DNA from: Rhodanobacteraceae bacterium
Lineage (GTDB): Bacteria > Pseudomonadota > Gammaproteobacteria > Xanthomonadales > Rhodanobacteraceae
Reading direction: 5' to 3'
Assembly (NCBI GenBank): GCA_025924775.1
Contig: JAICHS010000008.1
Location: 1-22,672, forward strand
DNA: 22,672 nt
Below, piece after piece: positions 12,656 to 20,682 of the stretch. The notes below the pieces were generated by a model. That model was not told where the DNA came from and made no database searches. It worked only from the letters and a program-made list of their open reading frames with translations. The translations under genes and the position numbers were made by a program. Numbering within the stretch: the stretch's first letter is position 1; every line of letters starts with the position of its first letter.

Positions 12656-14053
12656 ATGCAGGCTGAGAAGCAGGTACAGCCGGCGGATCTCGACGGCTTC
12701 CATCGATCGATCGGGCTGTTTTCGGGCACCGCGATCAACATGACGCAGATGTGCGGCATCGGGCCGTTCATCACGATTCCCATCATGGTCGCCGTGATGG
12801 GTGGGCCGCAGGCCATCGTCGGGTGGATTGCAGGCGCGATCCTGGCGGGGGCCGATGGGTTGGTGTGGGCCGAACTGGGTGCCGCGATGCCGGGCGCGGG
12901 CGGCACCTACGTGTATCTGCGTGAGGCGTTCCAGTACCGCACCGGAAAGCTGATGCCGTTCCTCTTCATTTGGACGGTATTGCTGACGATTCCGTTGCTG
13001 ATGTCGACCGGCATCATCGGCATGGTCGAGTACCTCGGGTTCTTCTTCCCGCACATGGGCTGGTGGACCGTGCATCTCGTCGGGATCGGGGCGACGGCAC
13101 TGGTCACGCTGTTGCTGTACCGGCGCATCGAGTCCATCCGTGCGATCACGATCGCGCTGTGGGTCATCATGCTGGTCTCGGTCATCGGCGTATCCGCGGC
13201 GGGATTTTCCGACTTCCACGCCGAGTATGCGTTCGAGTACGCACCCGGCGCTTTCAGCGGCACCAAGTTCTTCGTGGGCCTGGGTGCGGGGTTGGTCATC
13301 GGCGTCTACGACTACCTGGGGTATTTCACGACTGCGTACATGGGCGATGAGCTCAAGAACCCGGGCCGCACGATGCCGGGATCGATCATCATCTCGGTCA
13401 TCGCCATGATGGTCGTGTACCTGATCCTCAACGTCGGCGTGCTGGGCATCGCCCCATGGCACGTCATCGCGGAGTCCCACTCGGTGGCGTCGCTGGTGGT
13501 CGAGCACAGTTGGGGCCACGCGGCGGCGGCGGTCATGACCGTGCTCATCATCGTGACCGCGTTCGCTTCGGTGTTTACGGGGTTGCTCGGTGGGTCCCGG
13601 GTGCCCTACCAGGCTGCGCATGAGAAGGTGTTCCTGTCGATATTCGGCAAGCTGCACGCCAAACACGGCTTTCCACACGTGGCGTTGGTCACGATGGGCG
13701 TCGTGACCGCGATCGGCACGTTCTTTGACCTGACCGAGGTCATCAACATGCTGCTGGCGGCAACGATTATTGTGCAGTCGATCGCGCAGATCGCGGCCCT
13801 GGTCGTCCTGCGCAAGAGGCAGCCGGGCCTGAAGCGGCCTTACCGCCAGTGGTTGTACCCCGTGCCGTGCGTGGTCGCGCTGTTGGGCTGGATCTACGTG
13901 TACGTGTCGGCATCCCGGCTGTCGTTGATCCTGTCGGGCATCTGGATCGTCGCCGGGTTGGTCGTGTTCTTCGTCTGGGCCAAGTTCAACAATTCCTGGC
14001 CCTATGCGCCGGTGGAGATTCACGAAGCCTATATCGCGGACGAGCAGGCATGA
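12656..14053 (+). CDS. APC-superfamily permease, candidate inner-membrane glucosamine importer
   Basis: This 465-residue inner-membrane protein has about twelve hydrophobic segments and the family's early signature: GPFITIPIMVAVMGGPQ in helix one and WAELGAAMPGAGGTYVYLREAF at about residues 65-86. APC proteins usually carry amino acids or polyamines by symport or exchange. Here the gene lies between a TonB receptor and a phosphoesterase/GH2 pair, the place where sugar loci carry their inner-membrane sugar transporter, and no MFS or ABC sugar transporter is present. Glucosamine is a cation at neutral pH, so transport of the free amino sugar is a reasonable but untested inference. I chose the ATG at 12656 (MQAEKQV), with GAGGGG 5 nt upstream, over an ATG at 12608 that adds an Arg/His-rich stretch. 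The next gene starts 37 nt downstream. Confidence 0.85.
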   Translation: MQAEKQVQPADLDGFHRSIGLFSGTAINMTQMCGIGPFITIPIMVAVMGGPQAIVGWIAGAILAGADGLVWAELGAAMPGAGGTYVYLREAFQYRTGKLMPFLFIWTVLLTIPLLMSTGIIGMVEYLGFFFPHMGWWTVHLVGIGATALVTLLLYRRIESIRAITIALWVIMLVSVIGVSAAGFSDFHAEYAFEYAPGAFSGTKFFVGLGAGLVIGVYDYLGYFTTAYMGDELKNPGRTMPGSIIISVIAMMVVYLILNVGVLGIAPWHVIAESHSVASLVVEHSWGHAAAAVMTVLIIVTAFASVFTGLLGGSRVPYQAAHEKVFLSIFGKLHAKHGFPHVALVTMGVVTAIGTFFDLTEVINMLLAATIIVQSIAQIAALVVLRKRQPGLKRPYRQWLYPVPCVVALLGWIYVYVSASRLSLILSGIWIVAGLVVFFVWAKFNNSWPYAPVEIHEAYIADEQA

Positions 14054-14090
14054 CGGCCGTATCGCCGTTGCAAGGGGAGGGCGGCTCGCC

Positions 14091-15794
14091 GTGACGCACA
14101 AGAAGACGCCGGAAAATCCACGTCGTGATTCGGACGCACCCGTGAGCCCCGCGCGCCGTCACGTACTCGGCTCGATGGCCGCAGCAGGCGCGGCCATCGC
14201 ACTGGGCGCTTGTGCCGACTCGACATTTACCGCAGGGGCGGGGCACGCGAGACCCGGCAATGCCGGTGCCGCAGCCCTGGACGCGGCCTTGCACCGGTAC
14301 ATCCAGCATGTCGCCGTGGTGTATTGCGAGAACCGCAGCTTCGATCATCTGTTTCACGATTTTCCGGGCCTCGTGCAGCCACTCGCGGCGTTCCCGGCCG
14401 AACGCTGCTTACAGCGTGATCGCGATGGCAGCGTGCTTGGCCGATTGCCACCCATCTGGCGCGGTCTGGTGCCGCATCGCCAGGTGCTGGATGGCAAGAG
14501 CTATCAGATCGCAAGGGGCGCGCTGGGCACGTTGGCCAACCGGCCTTGGGCGTTGCGCACGCCGGGCGGCGTGCCGCTGCCGCACGCGTTGGTTACGAGC
14601 GACCCCATCCACGAGTTCTATCGCCACCAGATGCAGATCAACGACGGCGCCAACGATGGCTTTGCGGCGTGGACCGACAGCGGCGGCATGCCGATGGGGC
14701 ACTACATCGACGATGCATCCAGCCTGCCCCTGTGGCGATTGGCGCGCGAGTACACCCTGTGCGACAACTTCTTCATGGGCGCGTTCGGCGGCTCCTTCCT
14801 TGCGCACCAGTATCTGATTGCGGCGCGCGCGCCGACATATCCGGACGCCGACCACAGCCCCGCGGCGAACCGCATCGCGGCCTTGGCCGACGGCCCGCTG
14901 GGTCGCCACCTTGCCGTGCGCAAGGATTCCCCTGCGAGTGCACTGGACGGCAGCCCCCGCTTCGTCAACGAGGGATCGTTGACGCCGGATTTTTACGCCG
15001 TCGGTGATTTCGGGCCGGCCTATGCACCCAGTTTCAACGTGGATCCAAAGAACCCCGCATTCGCCGACGCAGCATCGGGCGACATCCTGCCACCGCAGGA
15101 TCACGCCACGATTGGGGACAGGCTGTCGGCGAAGGGCGTCGCCTGGGCGTGGTACGGCGCGGCCTGGCAGATGGCACTGGATGGCAACGGGGAGGCCGGG
15201 ATCAGCGCGCGCTTTCCGGAAAGCCCCAACTTCCAGGCGCACCATCAGCCGTTCAATTACTTTCGCCGGTTCGCGCCTGGCAGCGACGCGCGGCGTCGGC
15301 ATTTGCGGGACGGCGGCGTCGGCAGCAGCGTCGCGACCAATCGTTTCATGGCCGACATCGAGGCGGCGCGGTTGCCGACGGTGAGCTTCTACAAGCCGCA
15401 GGGCAACCTCAATCTGCACGCCGGCAGTTCGAGTGTCACTGCCGGCGCCGACCACGTGGCTGCCATCGTCACCACCCTGAAGTCGAGCCCGCTGTGGCAG
15501 GACACGCTGCTGGTCATCACGGTCGATGAATACGGTGGCTGGTGGGATCACGTGGCGCCGCCCAAGGCGGATCGTTGGGGGCCGGGCTCGCGCATACCCG
15601 CGCTGCTGGTGTCGCCGTTCGCCAAGAAGGGTCACGTCGAACACACGGTCTACGACACGGGTTCCATCCAGCGCTTTATCAACCGTCGCTTCGGATTGGA
15701 CGCATTGCCGGGCATCGCGTTGCGCGATGCGTCGATGCGCAAATACAACGGATTCGCACCGGGCGACCTGACCGAGGCGCTTGAACTGGTTTGA
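14091..15794 (+). CDS. Tat-exported AcpA/phospholipase C-like phosphoesterase
   Basis: The 567-residue product belongs to the phosphoesterase family that includes Francisella acid phosphatase AcpA and Pseudomonas phospholipase C. An early Tat-like signal (SPARRHVLGS, then AAAGAAIALGAC) ends in a lipobox-like LGAC, suggesting a Tat-exported lipoprotein. Family metal-site motifs are clear: Glu80-Asn81 in CENRSFDHLF, Asp479-Glu480 in VDEYGGWWDHVAPP, and the C-terminal block PGSRIPALLVSPFAKKGHV followed by VYDTGSIQRFINRRFGL. Ser235 in GGSFLAHQ is a candidate nucleophile. It should remove phosphate or a phospho-headgroup from a periplasmic substrate; which one is unknown. I chose the GTG at 14091, with GGAGG 10 nt upstream, over the ATG at 14004 inside the permease gene. 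Its place between permease and glucosaminidase suggests that it prepares the same substrate. Confidence 0.82.
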   Translation: MTHKKTPENPRRDSDAPVSPARRHVLGSMAAAGAAIALGACADSTFTAGAGHARPGNAGAAALDAALHRYIQHVAVVYCENRSFDHLFHDFPGLVQPLAAFPAERCLQRDRDGSVLGRLPPIWRGLVPHRQVLDGKSYQIARGALGTLANRPWALRTPGGVPLPHALVTSDPIHEFYRHQMQINDGANDGFAAWTDSGGMPMGHYIDDASSLPLWRLAREYTLCDNFFMGAFGGSFLAHQYLIAARAPTYPDADHSPAANRIAALADGPLGRHLAVRKDSPASALDGSPRFVNEGSLTPDFYAVGDFGPAYAPSFNVDPKNPAFADAASGDILPPQDHATIGDRLSAKGVAWAWYGAAWQMALDGNGEAGISARFPESPNFQAHHQPFNYFRRFAPGSDARRRHLRDGGVGSSVATNRFMADIEAARLPTVSFYKPQGNLNLHAGSSSVTAGADHVAAIVTTLKSSPLWQDTLLVITVDEYGGWWDHVAPPKADRWGPGSRIPALLVSPFAKKGHVEHTVYDTGSIQRFINRRFGLDALPGIALRDASMRKYNGFAPGDLTEALELV

Positions 15795-15857
15795 GTGGTT
15801 TTCGGGCGGCGCGCGCGCAGGCTGCGTCCGCCGATGTTCACAAGAGGGGTTGCCATC

Positions 15858-18560
15858 ATGCATGCAAGTCGTTCACATCACGCAAGGTTGTCATGGGTGC
15901 TGGTCGCCGGACTGGTGCTGCCGGGTTGTGCCGCCGCCGCGTCGCCTCCGGCGGCGCCGGCGACCACGGTTGCGGCCAGGCCCGGCAGCGTCACGCCCAT
16001 CCAGCACTGGTCCATCCAGACGGTTGCGAAAGCGCAGCAGGCTGGCGCCGAGGTATCGCAGCCCGCGTATCAACCGAAGGATTGGTATCACGTCGGTGGT
16101 CGCGCCACGGTGATGGCCGGGCTGCTTGAAAACGGTCTCTACCCGCAGGTGTTCGATCGCGACAACCTGCGCGGTGTGCAGGTGCCGGATGCCAACAGCG
16201 GCGAGTTCGTGGTGCCGTGGTGGTATCGCACGCAATTCGATTTGGCGAAGGGCGGCAAGGATCGGCACACGTTCCTGCGCACCAACGGCGTCATCGGTGG
16301 TGCCGACCTGTGGCTGAACGGCCACGCGGTCGCAACGCGCGCCCAAACGCGGGGCGCGTACCCGGTCCACCTGTTCGATGTGACGCGTTGGGTGCAAAGT
16401 GGCGCCAATACGCTGGCGATGAAAGTGCATCCGGCGAACATCTGGCGCGATCTGGTGATTGGCTGGGTGGACTGGAACCCAGCGCCACCGGACAACAACA
16501 TGGGGCCGTGGCGGGGCGTCGACGTCGTGACGACGGGGCCGGTGATGCTGGGTACGCCATCGGTGACGTCCACGTTGTCGCCCGACCTTGCACACGCGGC
16601 GCTGACGGTGAAGTTGCGGGTCACGAATCTCGAAGCGAGCGCGCAGAAGGTGACGCTGGCGGGGCAGGTGGCCGGAGTGGTGCTTGATCGAACGCTCGAG
16701 CTGGCGCCTGGGCAGGTCGGGACGGTGGTGTTCTCACCCGCGACCGACCCGGCGCTGGACCTGGCCCATCCGAACGTCTGGTGGCCGGTCGGCATGGGTG
16801 CGCATCCGCTGTACCGGCTGGCGCTGACGGCCAGCGTGGCGGGCGAGGTGTCGGACCGCACCGGCACCACGTTCGGCATTCGCAGCGTCACCTCACATTT
16901 GACCCGCCAGGGCTATCGCCAGTTTGTCGTGAACGGCAAGCCCATCCTGATCCGCGGTGCGGGCTGGGCGCCCGACATGTTCCTGCGCGGCGATCCTGCG
17001 CGCATGCAGGCTGAGTTTGAATACGTCAAGAACCTCGGCCTCAACGCGATCCGTAGCGAAGGCAAGCTCGAGGACCAACGGTTCTACGACCTGGCCGACC
17101 GCAACGGCATCATGGTGCTGGCCGGCTGGGAGTGCTGCGACAAGTGGGAAGCGGCGGCCGGCACCGGCGGCGAGCCCTGGGACGCGGCCGACATGCAAGT
17201 GGCGCGCGACTCGATGACAAGTGAAGCACGCCTGTTGCGCAACCATCCTTCAGTCATCGGCTTCCTGATCGGCAGTGACCACGCGCCGCCGCCCGCGTTG
17301 GCGAAGTTGTACGCGGAGGTGTTGCACGATGAAGCGTGGCCCAACCCGATCGTTTCGGCGGCTTCGGATGACAAGACCGCGGCCGCGGGACCATCAGGCA
17401 TGAAGATGTCCGGCCCCTACGACTGGGTGCCACCCAATTACTGGTATGCCGACAAGGTGGGTGGCGCATTCGGGTTCAACGGCGAGACCAGTGCCGGCCC
17501 GGACATCCCGCGTCTCGAAGACATCCAGCGCATGCTGACGCCATTGGACCAGTTGGCGTTGTGGCAGTATCCGAAGGTGCGCCAGTACCACGCCGCCGCG
17601 TTCTGGTCGCCATTTTCCAGCCTCGAATTGTTCGATACGGCGTTGGCAAAGCGCTACGGTGCTCCGAAGGATCTGGCCGATTACGTAGCGAAGGCGCAAC
17701 TGGCCAATTACGACAACGTGCGGGCCCAGTTCGAGGCCTACAGCGCGCGCATGGACGCGGCCAATCCTGCAACGGGTGTCATCTACTGGATGCTCAACAA
17801 CGCGTGGCCGTCGTTGCATTGGCACCTCTACGACTACTACATGAACCCGGCGGGCGCGTACTTCGGGGCGAAAAAGGCCAACGAGCCGCTGCATATCCAG
17901 TACGCCTACGATTCGCACGCGATCGTGCTGGTCAACCACACGGCGACGGATACAAAGGGTCTTGCGGCGCATGTGCGGGTGCGTGATCTCGATGGCAAGG
18001 TGCGCTACGACAAGACGATCGATGGCATCGAGCTTGCGGGCAACCAGACCCGGCAACTGCTGGTGCTGCCGAAACTGGCCGATCTTTCCTCCACCTGGTT
18101 CGTCGAGCTGCAACTCGCCGGCGCGGATGGCAAGCCGGTCAGCCGCAACGTGTACTGGCTGTCCTTGCTGCCAGACCAGCTGGATTGGAAAAAATCCAAC
18201 TGGTACACGACGCCGGTCACGCGTTACGCCGACCTGACCGCCTTGCAATCGTTGCCGCAGGCACGCGTCACGGTGCACGCGGTGACACGGCACGAGGGCG
18301 CGGACGAGATCACCACGGTGGCGCTGTCGGTTCCGGCGGATTCGAAAACCGTGGCGCTGTTCCAGCATGTCGAGATCCGTGACGCGCAGGGACGGACCGT
18401 GACGCCGGTGTTGTGGAGCGACAATGACGTCACGCTGTGGCCCGGGGAATCGTTGACCCTGACCGCGCGCTACACGGCGGCCGCGGGGGCGGCGCCGCAG
18501 GTCAGGCTGGATGGCTGGAATGTTGCGGCCCGGGACGTTCCGGTCACGGATGGGCAATGA
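15858..18560 (+). CDS. Lipoprotein GH2 exo-beta-D-glucosaminidase (CsxA type)
   Basis: The 900-residue protein has a lipoprotein signal ending in VLPGC, so it is probably anchored to a membrane facing the periplasm or cell surface. It shows the GH2 layout: a sugar-binding jelly roll (about 60-215, with NMGPWRGVDV), an immunoglobulin-like domain, a TIM barrel (about 350-650) and C-terminal beta domains. Diagnostic for exo-beta-D-glucosaminidase are AGWECCDKWE, Asp474 in IGSDHAPPP (acid/base; most GH2 enzymes have Glu here) and the nucleophile Glu543 in FGFNGETSAGPD. In Amycolatopsis CsxA these are D469 and E541. It would remove glucosamine from the non-reducing end of chitosan oligosaccharides. 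The related plant endo-beta-mannosidases are the main alternative. The ATG at 15858 has AAGAGGGG 8 nt upstream; the frame opens earlier, at 15795. The LacI gene follows. Confidence 0.85.
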   Translation: MHASRSHHARLSWVLVAGLVLPGCAAAASPPAAPATTVAARPGSVTPIQHWSIQTVAKAQQAGAEVSQPAYQPKDWYHVGGRATVMAGLLENGLYPQVFDRDNLRGVQVPDANSGEFVVPWWYRTQFDLAKGGKDRHTFLRTNGVIGGADLWLNGHAVATRAQTRGAYPVHLFDVTRWVQSGANTLAMKVHPANIWRDLVIGWVDWNPAPPDNNMGPWRGVDVVTTGPVMLGTPSVTSTLSPDLAHAALTVKLRVTNLEASAQKVTLAGQVAGVVLDRTLELAPGQVGTVVFSPATDPALDLAHPNVWWPVGMGAHPLYRLALTASVAGEVSDRTGTTFGIRSVTSHLTRQGYRQFVVNGKPILIRGAGWAPDMFLRGDPARMQAEFEYVKNLGLNAIRSEGKLEDQRFYDLADRNGIMVLAGWECCDKWEAAAGTGGEPWDAADMQVARDSMTSEARLLRNHPSVIGFLIGSDHAPPPALAKLYAEVLHDEAWPNPIVSAASDDKTAAAGPSGMKMSGPYDWVPPNYWYADKVGGAFGFNGETSAGPDIPRLEDIQRMLTPLDQLALWQYPKVRQYHAAAFWSPFSSLELFDTALAKRYGAPKDLADYVAKAQLANYDNVRAQFEAYSARMDAANPATGVIYWMLNNAWPSLHWHLYDYYMNPAGAYFGAKKANEPLHIQYAYDSHAIVLVNHTATDTKGLAAHVRVRDLDGKVRYDKTIDGIELAGNQTRQLLVLPKLADLSSTWFVELQLAGADGKPVSRNVYWLSLLPDQLDWKKSNWYTTPVTRYADLTALQSLPQARVTVHAVTRHEGADEITTVALSVPADSKTVALFQHVEIRDAQGRTVTPVLWSDNDVTLWPGESLTLTARYTAAAGAAPQVRLDGWNVAARDVPVTDGQ

Positions 18561-18627
18561 GGCTAGGCTGCGATTGCGCAAGGACCTCGCGCATGCGGGG
18601 CGGAATGGAGAACTGGAACGAACCTTG

Positions 18628-19635
18628 ATGATGCGCGCAACCATCGATGACGTCGCCCGCGTGGCGGCGACGTCACGCAAAACCGTTTCGCGGGTCCTCA
18701 ACAACGAGCCGAACGTGCGCGAGTCCACGCGCAAGCAGGTGCTGGATGCCATCGCGGCGCTGAAGTACCGCCCGCTCACCTCGGCGCGCAGCCTGGCGAC
18801 CAACCGCTCCTTCATGATCGGGCTGCTGTACGACAATCGTTCGCCCAGCTACATCATGGAGGTCCAGGCCGGCGTGCTGGAGGCTTGCGAGGCGCAGCAC
18901 TACAGCATGATCGTGCAGCCGCTGGTTTCGACCGCACCCGATTTCGTGGAACGGGTCGACGACATCCTGACGCGGCATCGCCCCGATGGGTTGATCCTGA
19001 CGCCGCCGATCACCGACCACGCCGCGTTGCTGAAAAGCCTGCGCAAAAACGGCATTCCATTCGCGTCGATTTCACCGCGCCACCCGGCCCATTGCGTCGG
19101 GGTGATCTTGCGCGAGCGCGACGCGGCCTGCGCGATGGTCACGTACCTGGTCGGCTTGGGGCATACGCGCATCGCGCACATCGTGGGCGACCCCAAGCAC
19201 GGGGCCGGCGTGTGGCGCCTTGCGGGGTTTCGCGACGGCCTCGCGCGTGCCGGCCTCAAGGAAAATCCCGCGTACATGGTTCCGGGCAGGTTTTCGTTCG
19301 AGTCCGGTGTTGCCGCCACGCGCAAGTTGCTGGCCCTGAAGCCGCGCCCAACCGCCATCTTCGCGGCGGATGATGACATGGCCATCGGTGCGATCTGGGC
19401 AGCGTCGGAGGCTGGGGTGTCGGTTCCGCGCGACCTTTCCATTTGCGGATTCGACGACACGTCCATTGCGACGCAAGTATGGCCGCCACTCACGACGGTG
19501 CACCAGCCGGTACGCGAGATGGCGCACCGGGCAACCGACGAGCTGTTGTGCCTGGTGGTCGGCAAGGGCGAGGCGGCCATGGTCGCGCTCGATTATGAAA
19601 TGCGCATTCGCGCCTCGACGGGCCCCCGGGCTTGA
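18628..19635 (+). CDS. LacI-family transcriptional repressor of the glucosamine locus
   Basis: This 335-residue regulator has a classic N-terminal helix-turn-helix (TIDDVARVAATSRKTVSRVLNNEPNVRESTR, residues 5-35 in three pieces), a hinge helix SARSLA (52-57) whose Leu56 would enter the minor groove, and a periplasmic-binding-protein-like sensor domain ending FDDTSIATQVWPPLTTVHQPV. The recognition helix SRKTVSRVLN resembles that of NagR-type amino-sugar regulators. The best target is the perfect palindrome upstream of the glucokinase at the start of the same gene row, giving autoregulation. The effector is probably glucosamine, its phosphate or an oligomer (inference). I chose the first of two adjacent ATGs, at 18628; an upstream ATG at 18556 overlaps the GH2 gene and adds an Arg-rich stretch that LacI proteins lack. 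The gap after GH2 is 67 nt. Confidence 0.88.
   Translation: MMRATIDDVARVAATSRKTVSRVLNNEPNVRESTRKQVLDAIAALKYRPLTSARSLATNRSFMIGLLYDNRSPSYIMEVQAGVLEACEAQHYSMIVQPLVSTAPDFVERVDDILTRHRPDGLILTPPITDHAALLKSLRKNGIPFASISPRHPAHCVGVILRERDAACAMVTYLVGLGHTRIAHIVGDPKHGAGVWRLAGFRDGLARAGLKENPAYMVPGRFSFESGVAATRKLLALKPRPTAIFAADDDMAIGAIWAASEAGVSVPRDLSICGFDDTSIATQVWPPLTTVHQPVREMAHRATDELLCLVVGKGEAAMVALDYEMRIRASTGPRA
18648..18675 (+). other. Perfect 10-bp inverted repeat inside the start of the LacI gene
   Basis: TGACGTCGCC and GGCGACGTCA are exact inverted copies with an 8-nt spacer, covering codons 7-16 of the repressor. In the message the hairpin would start 20 nt after the start codon, within reach of an initiating ribosome. 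It may limit repressor translation, or may be a coincidence of codons for Asp, Val and Ala. Confidence 0.35.
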
Positions 19636-19696
19636 CCGGGAACGTGCCTGTGCCGGGCGAGCGGGCGCCAGGGTCGCGTATCATCGGCGGCGGATC

Positions 19697-19713
19697 ATGC
19701 GTTTGCAACGCAT
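19697..19713. promoter_or_regulatory. 17-bp perfect palindrome upstream of the sulfotransferase
   Basis: ATGCGTT and AACGCAT flank a TGC centre, with imperfect outer pairing (GGAT before, ATCC after). It lies 68 nt upstream of the sulfotransferase ATG and 61 nt after the LacI stop. It differs from the operator at 8072. It could bind another regulator or form a short hairpin between transcription units. Confidence 0.4.
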
Positions 19714-19781
19714 CACATCCGCGCCTCCGTATGTAGCACTCGCTGCGCCGGTCACACCACCATCCACAGGAGATTGCCCGC

Positions 19782-20627
19782 ATGTCCGCCGTATCGGATG
19801 CTCCAAAATCGTCACGGACATTCCATTTCATTTCCGGTCTGCCGCGATCCGGCAGCACCTTGCTCGCCGCGATCCTGAAACAGAATCCGCGCTTCCACGC
19901 GGGCATGACCAGCCCGGTCGCCGACATCATGGGCGTGGTGGTAGCGGAGATGAGCAGCAAGAACGATTTTTCGTTCGCGATCTCGGACACCGCGCGCGTT
20001 TCAGTGCTGCGCGGGCTGGTCGAGAATTTCTACGCGGCCGCGAGCGACGCCGAGGTCGTGTTCGACACCAGCCGCCTGTGGTGCAGCCGCATGCAGATGC
20101 TGGATGCATTGTTTCCGCAGGCCAAGGTGATTGCCTGCGTGCGGCAATTGCCGTGGGTGCTGGACAGCATGGAGCGGCTGGTGCGCAAGCAGCCGGTCAA
20201 CGTCAGCAAGGTTTTCCGGTTCGACACCAACACCACGATCTACTCGCGGGTGCAGGCGCTGACCGACCCGCGCGGCATGGTGGGTTTTTCGTTCCAGGCC
20301 ATCAAGGACGCGTTCTACGGCCAATATGCGGCGGGTCGCTTGCTGCTGCTGACCTACGAGTCATTGGCGCGTGATCCCGCGGCGGCGCTGCGCGCGGTGT
20401 ACAACTTCATCGGCGAGCCGTGGTTCGAGCACGACTTCGACAACGTTGAATACGGCGCGGGCGAATTCGACGCACGGGTCGGGATACCGGGGTTGCACAC
20501 CGTACGCTCCAAGGTTGAAGCGCCCGAGCGCAAGCCGATCCTGCCGCTGGAAATCTTCAGCCGCTTCGCCAGCGAATCCTTCTGGCTGGATCCCAAGAAC
20601 AACATCAGCGGCGTGCCCGTGGTGTGA
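19782..20627 (+). CDS. PAPS-dependent sulfotransferase family protein
   Basis: The 281-residue protein starts with the sulfotransferase 5'-phosphosulfate loop SGLPRSGSTLLAAIL (residues 18-32). The 3'-phosphate-binding element is plausible at ACVRQLPWVLDSMERL, with Arg121 and Ser129 at the usual spacing. The C-terminal half carries LLLLTYESLARDPAAALRAVYNFIGEPW, typical of the PF13469-like bacterial sulfotransferases. It has no signal peptide or membrane helix, so it should act in the cytoplasm, moving a sulfo group from PAPS to an unknown acceptor. AGGAGA lies 8 nt before the ATG. It follows the LacI gene by 146 nt on the same strand but has its own palindrome upstream, so membership of the glucosamine locus is uncertain. 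It converges with the N-acetyltransferase gene, 55 nt apart. Confidence 0.82.
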   Translation: MSAVSDAPKSSRTFHFISGLPRSGSTLLAAILKQNPRFHAGMTSPVADIMGVVVAEMSSKNDFSFAISDTARVSVLRGLVENFYAAASDAEVVFDTSRLWCSRMQMLDALFPQAKVIACVRQLPWVLDSMERLVRKQPVNVSKVFRFDTNTTIYSRVQALTDPRGMVGFSFQAIKDAFYGQYAAGRLLLLTYESLARDPAAALRAVYNFIGEPWFEHDFDNVEYGAGEFDARVGIPGLHTVRSKVEAPERKPILPLEIFSRFASESFWLDPKNNISGVPVV

Positions 20628-20682
20628 ACCGAAGGAGGCCACCCACCCGGTGGTCCAGTTGGGACAGGCTCGCCGTGCCGGC

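Noticed and set aside
12086..14101. A 671-codon open frame on the minus strand opposite the receptor end and permease
   Set aside because: Its product is His/Arg/Asp-rich low-complexity sequence with no fold-like pattern. It mirrors the codon bias of the permease on the other strand.
14409..15863. A 484-codon minus-strand open frame opposite the phosphoesterase
   Set aside because: It lies antisense to a clear family member, and its Arg/Val/Gln-rich product looks like GC-rich noise.
17394..18836. A 480-codon minus-strand open frame opposite the GH2 and LacI genes
   Set aside because: It covers two convincing plus-strand genes, and its sequence has no motif.
20628..20682. A terminator between the convergent sulfotransferase and NAT genes (CCACC/GGTGG)
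   Set aside because: The stem is short, needs a wobble pair to extend, and has no T-tract on either side.
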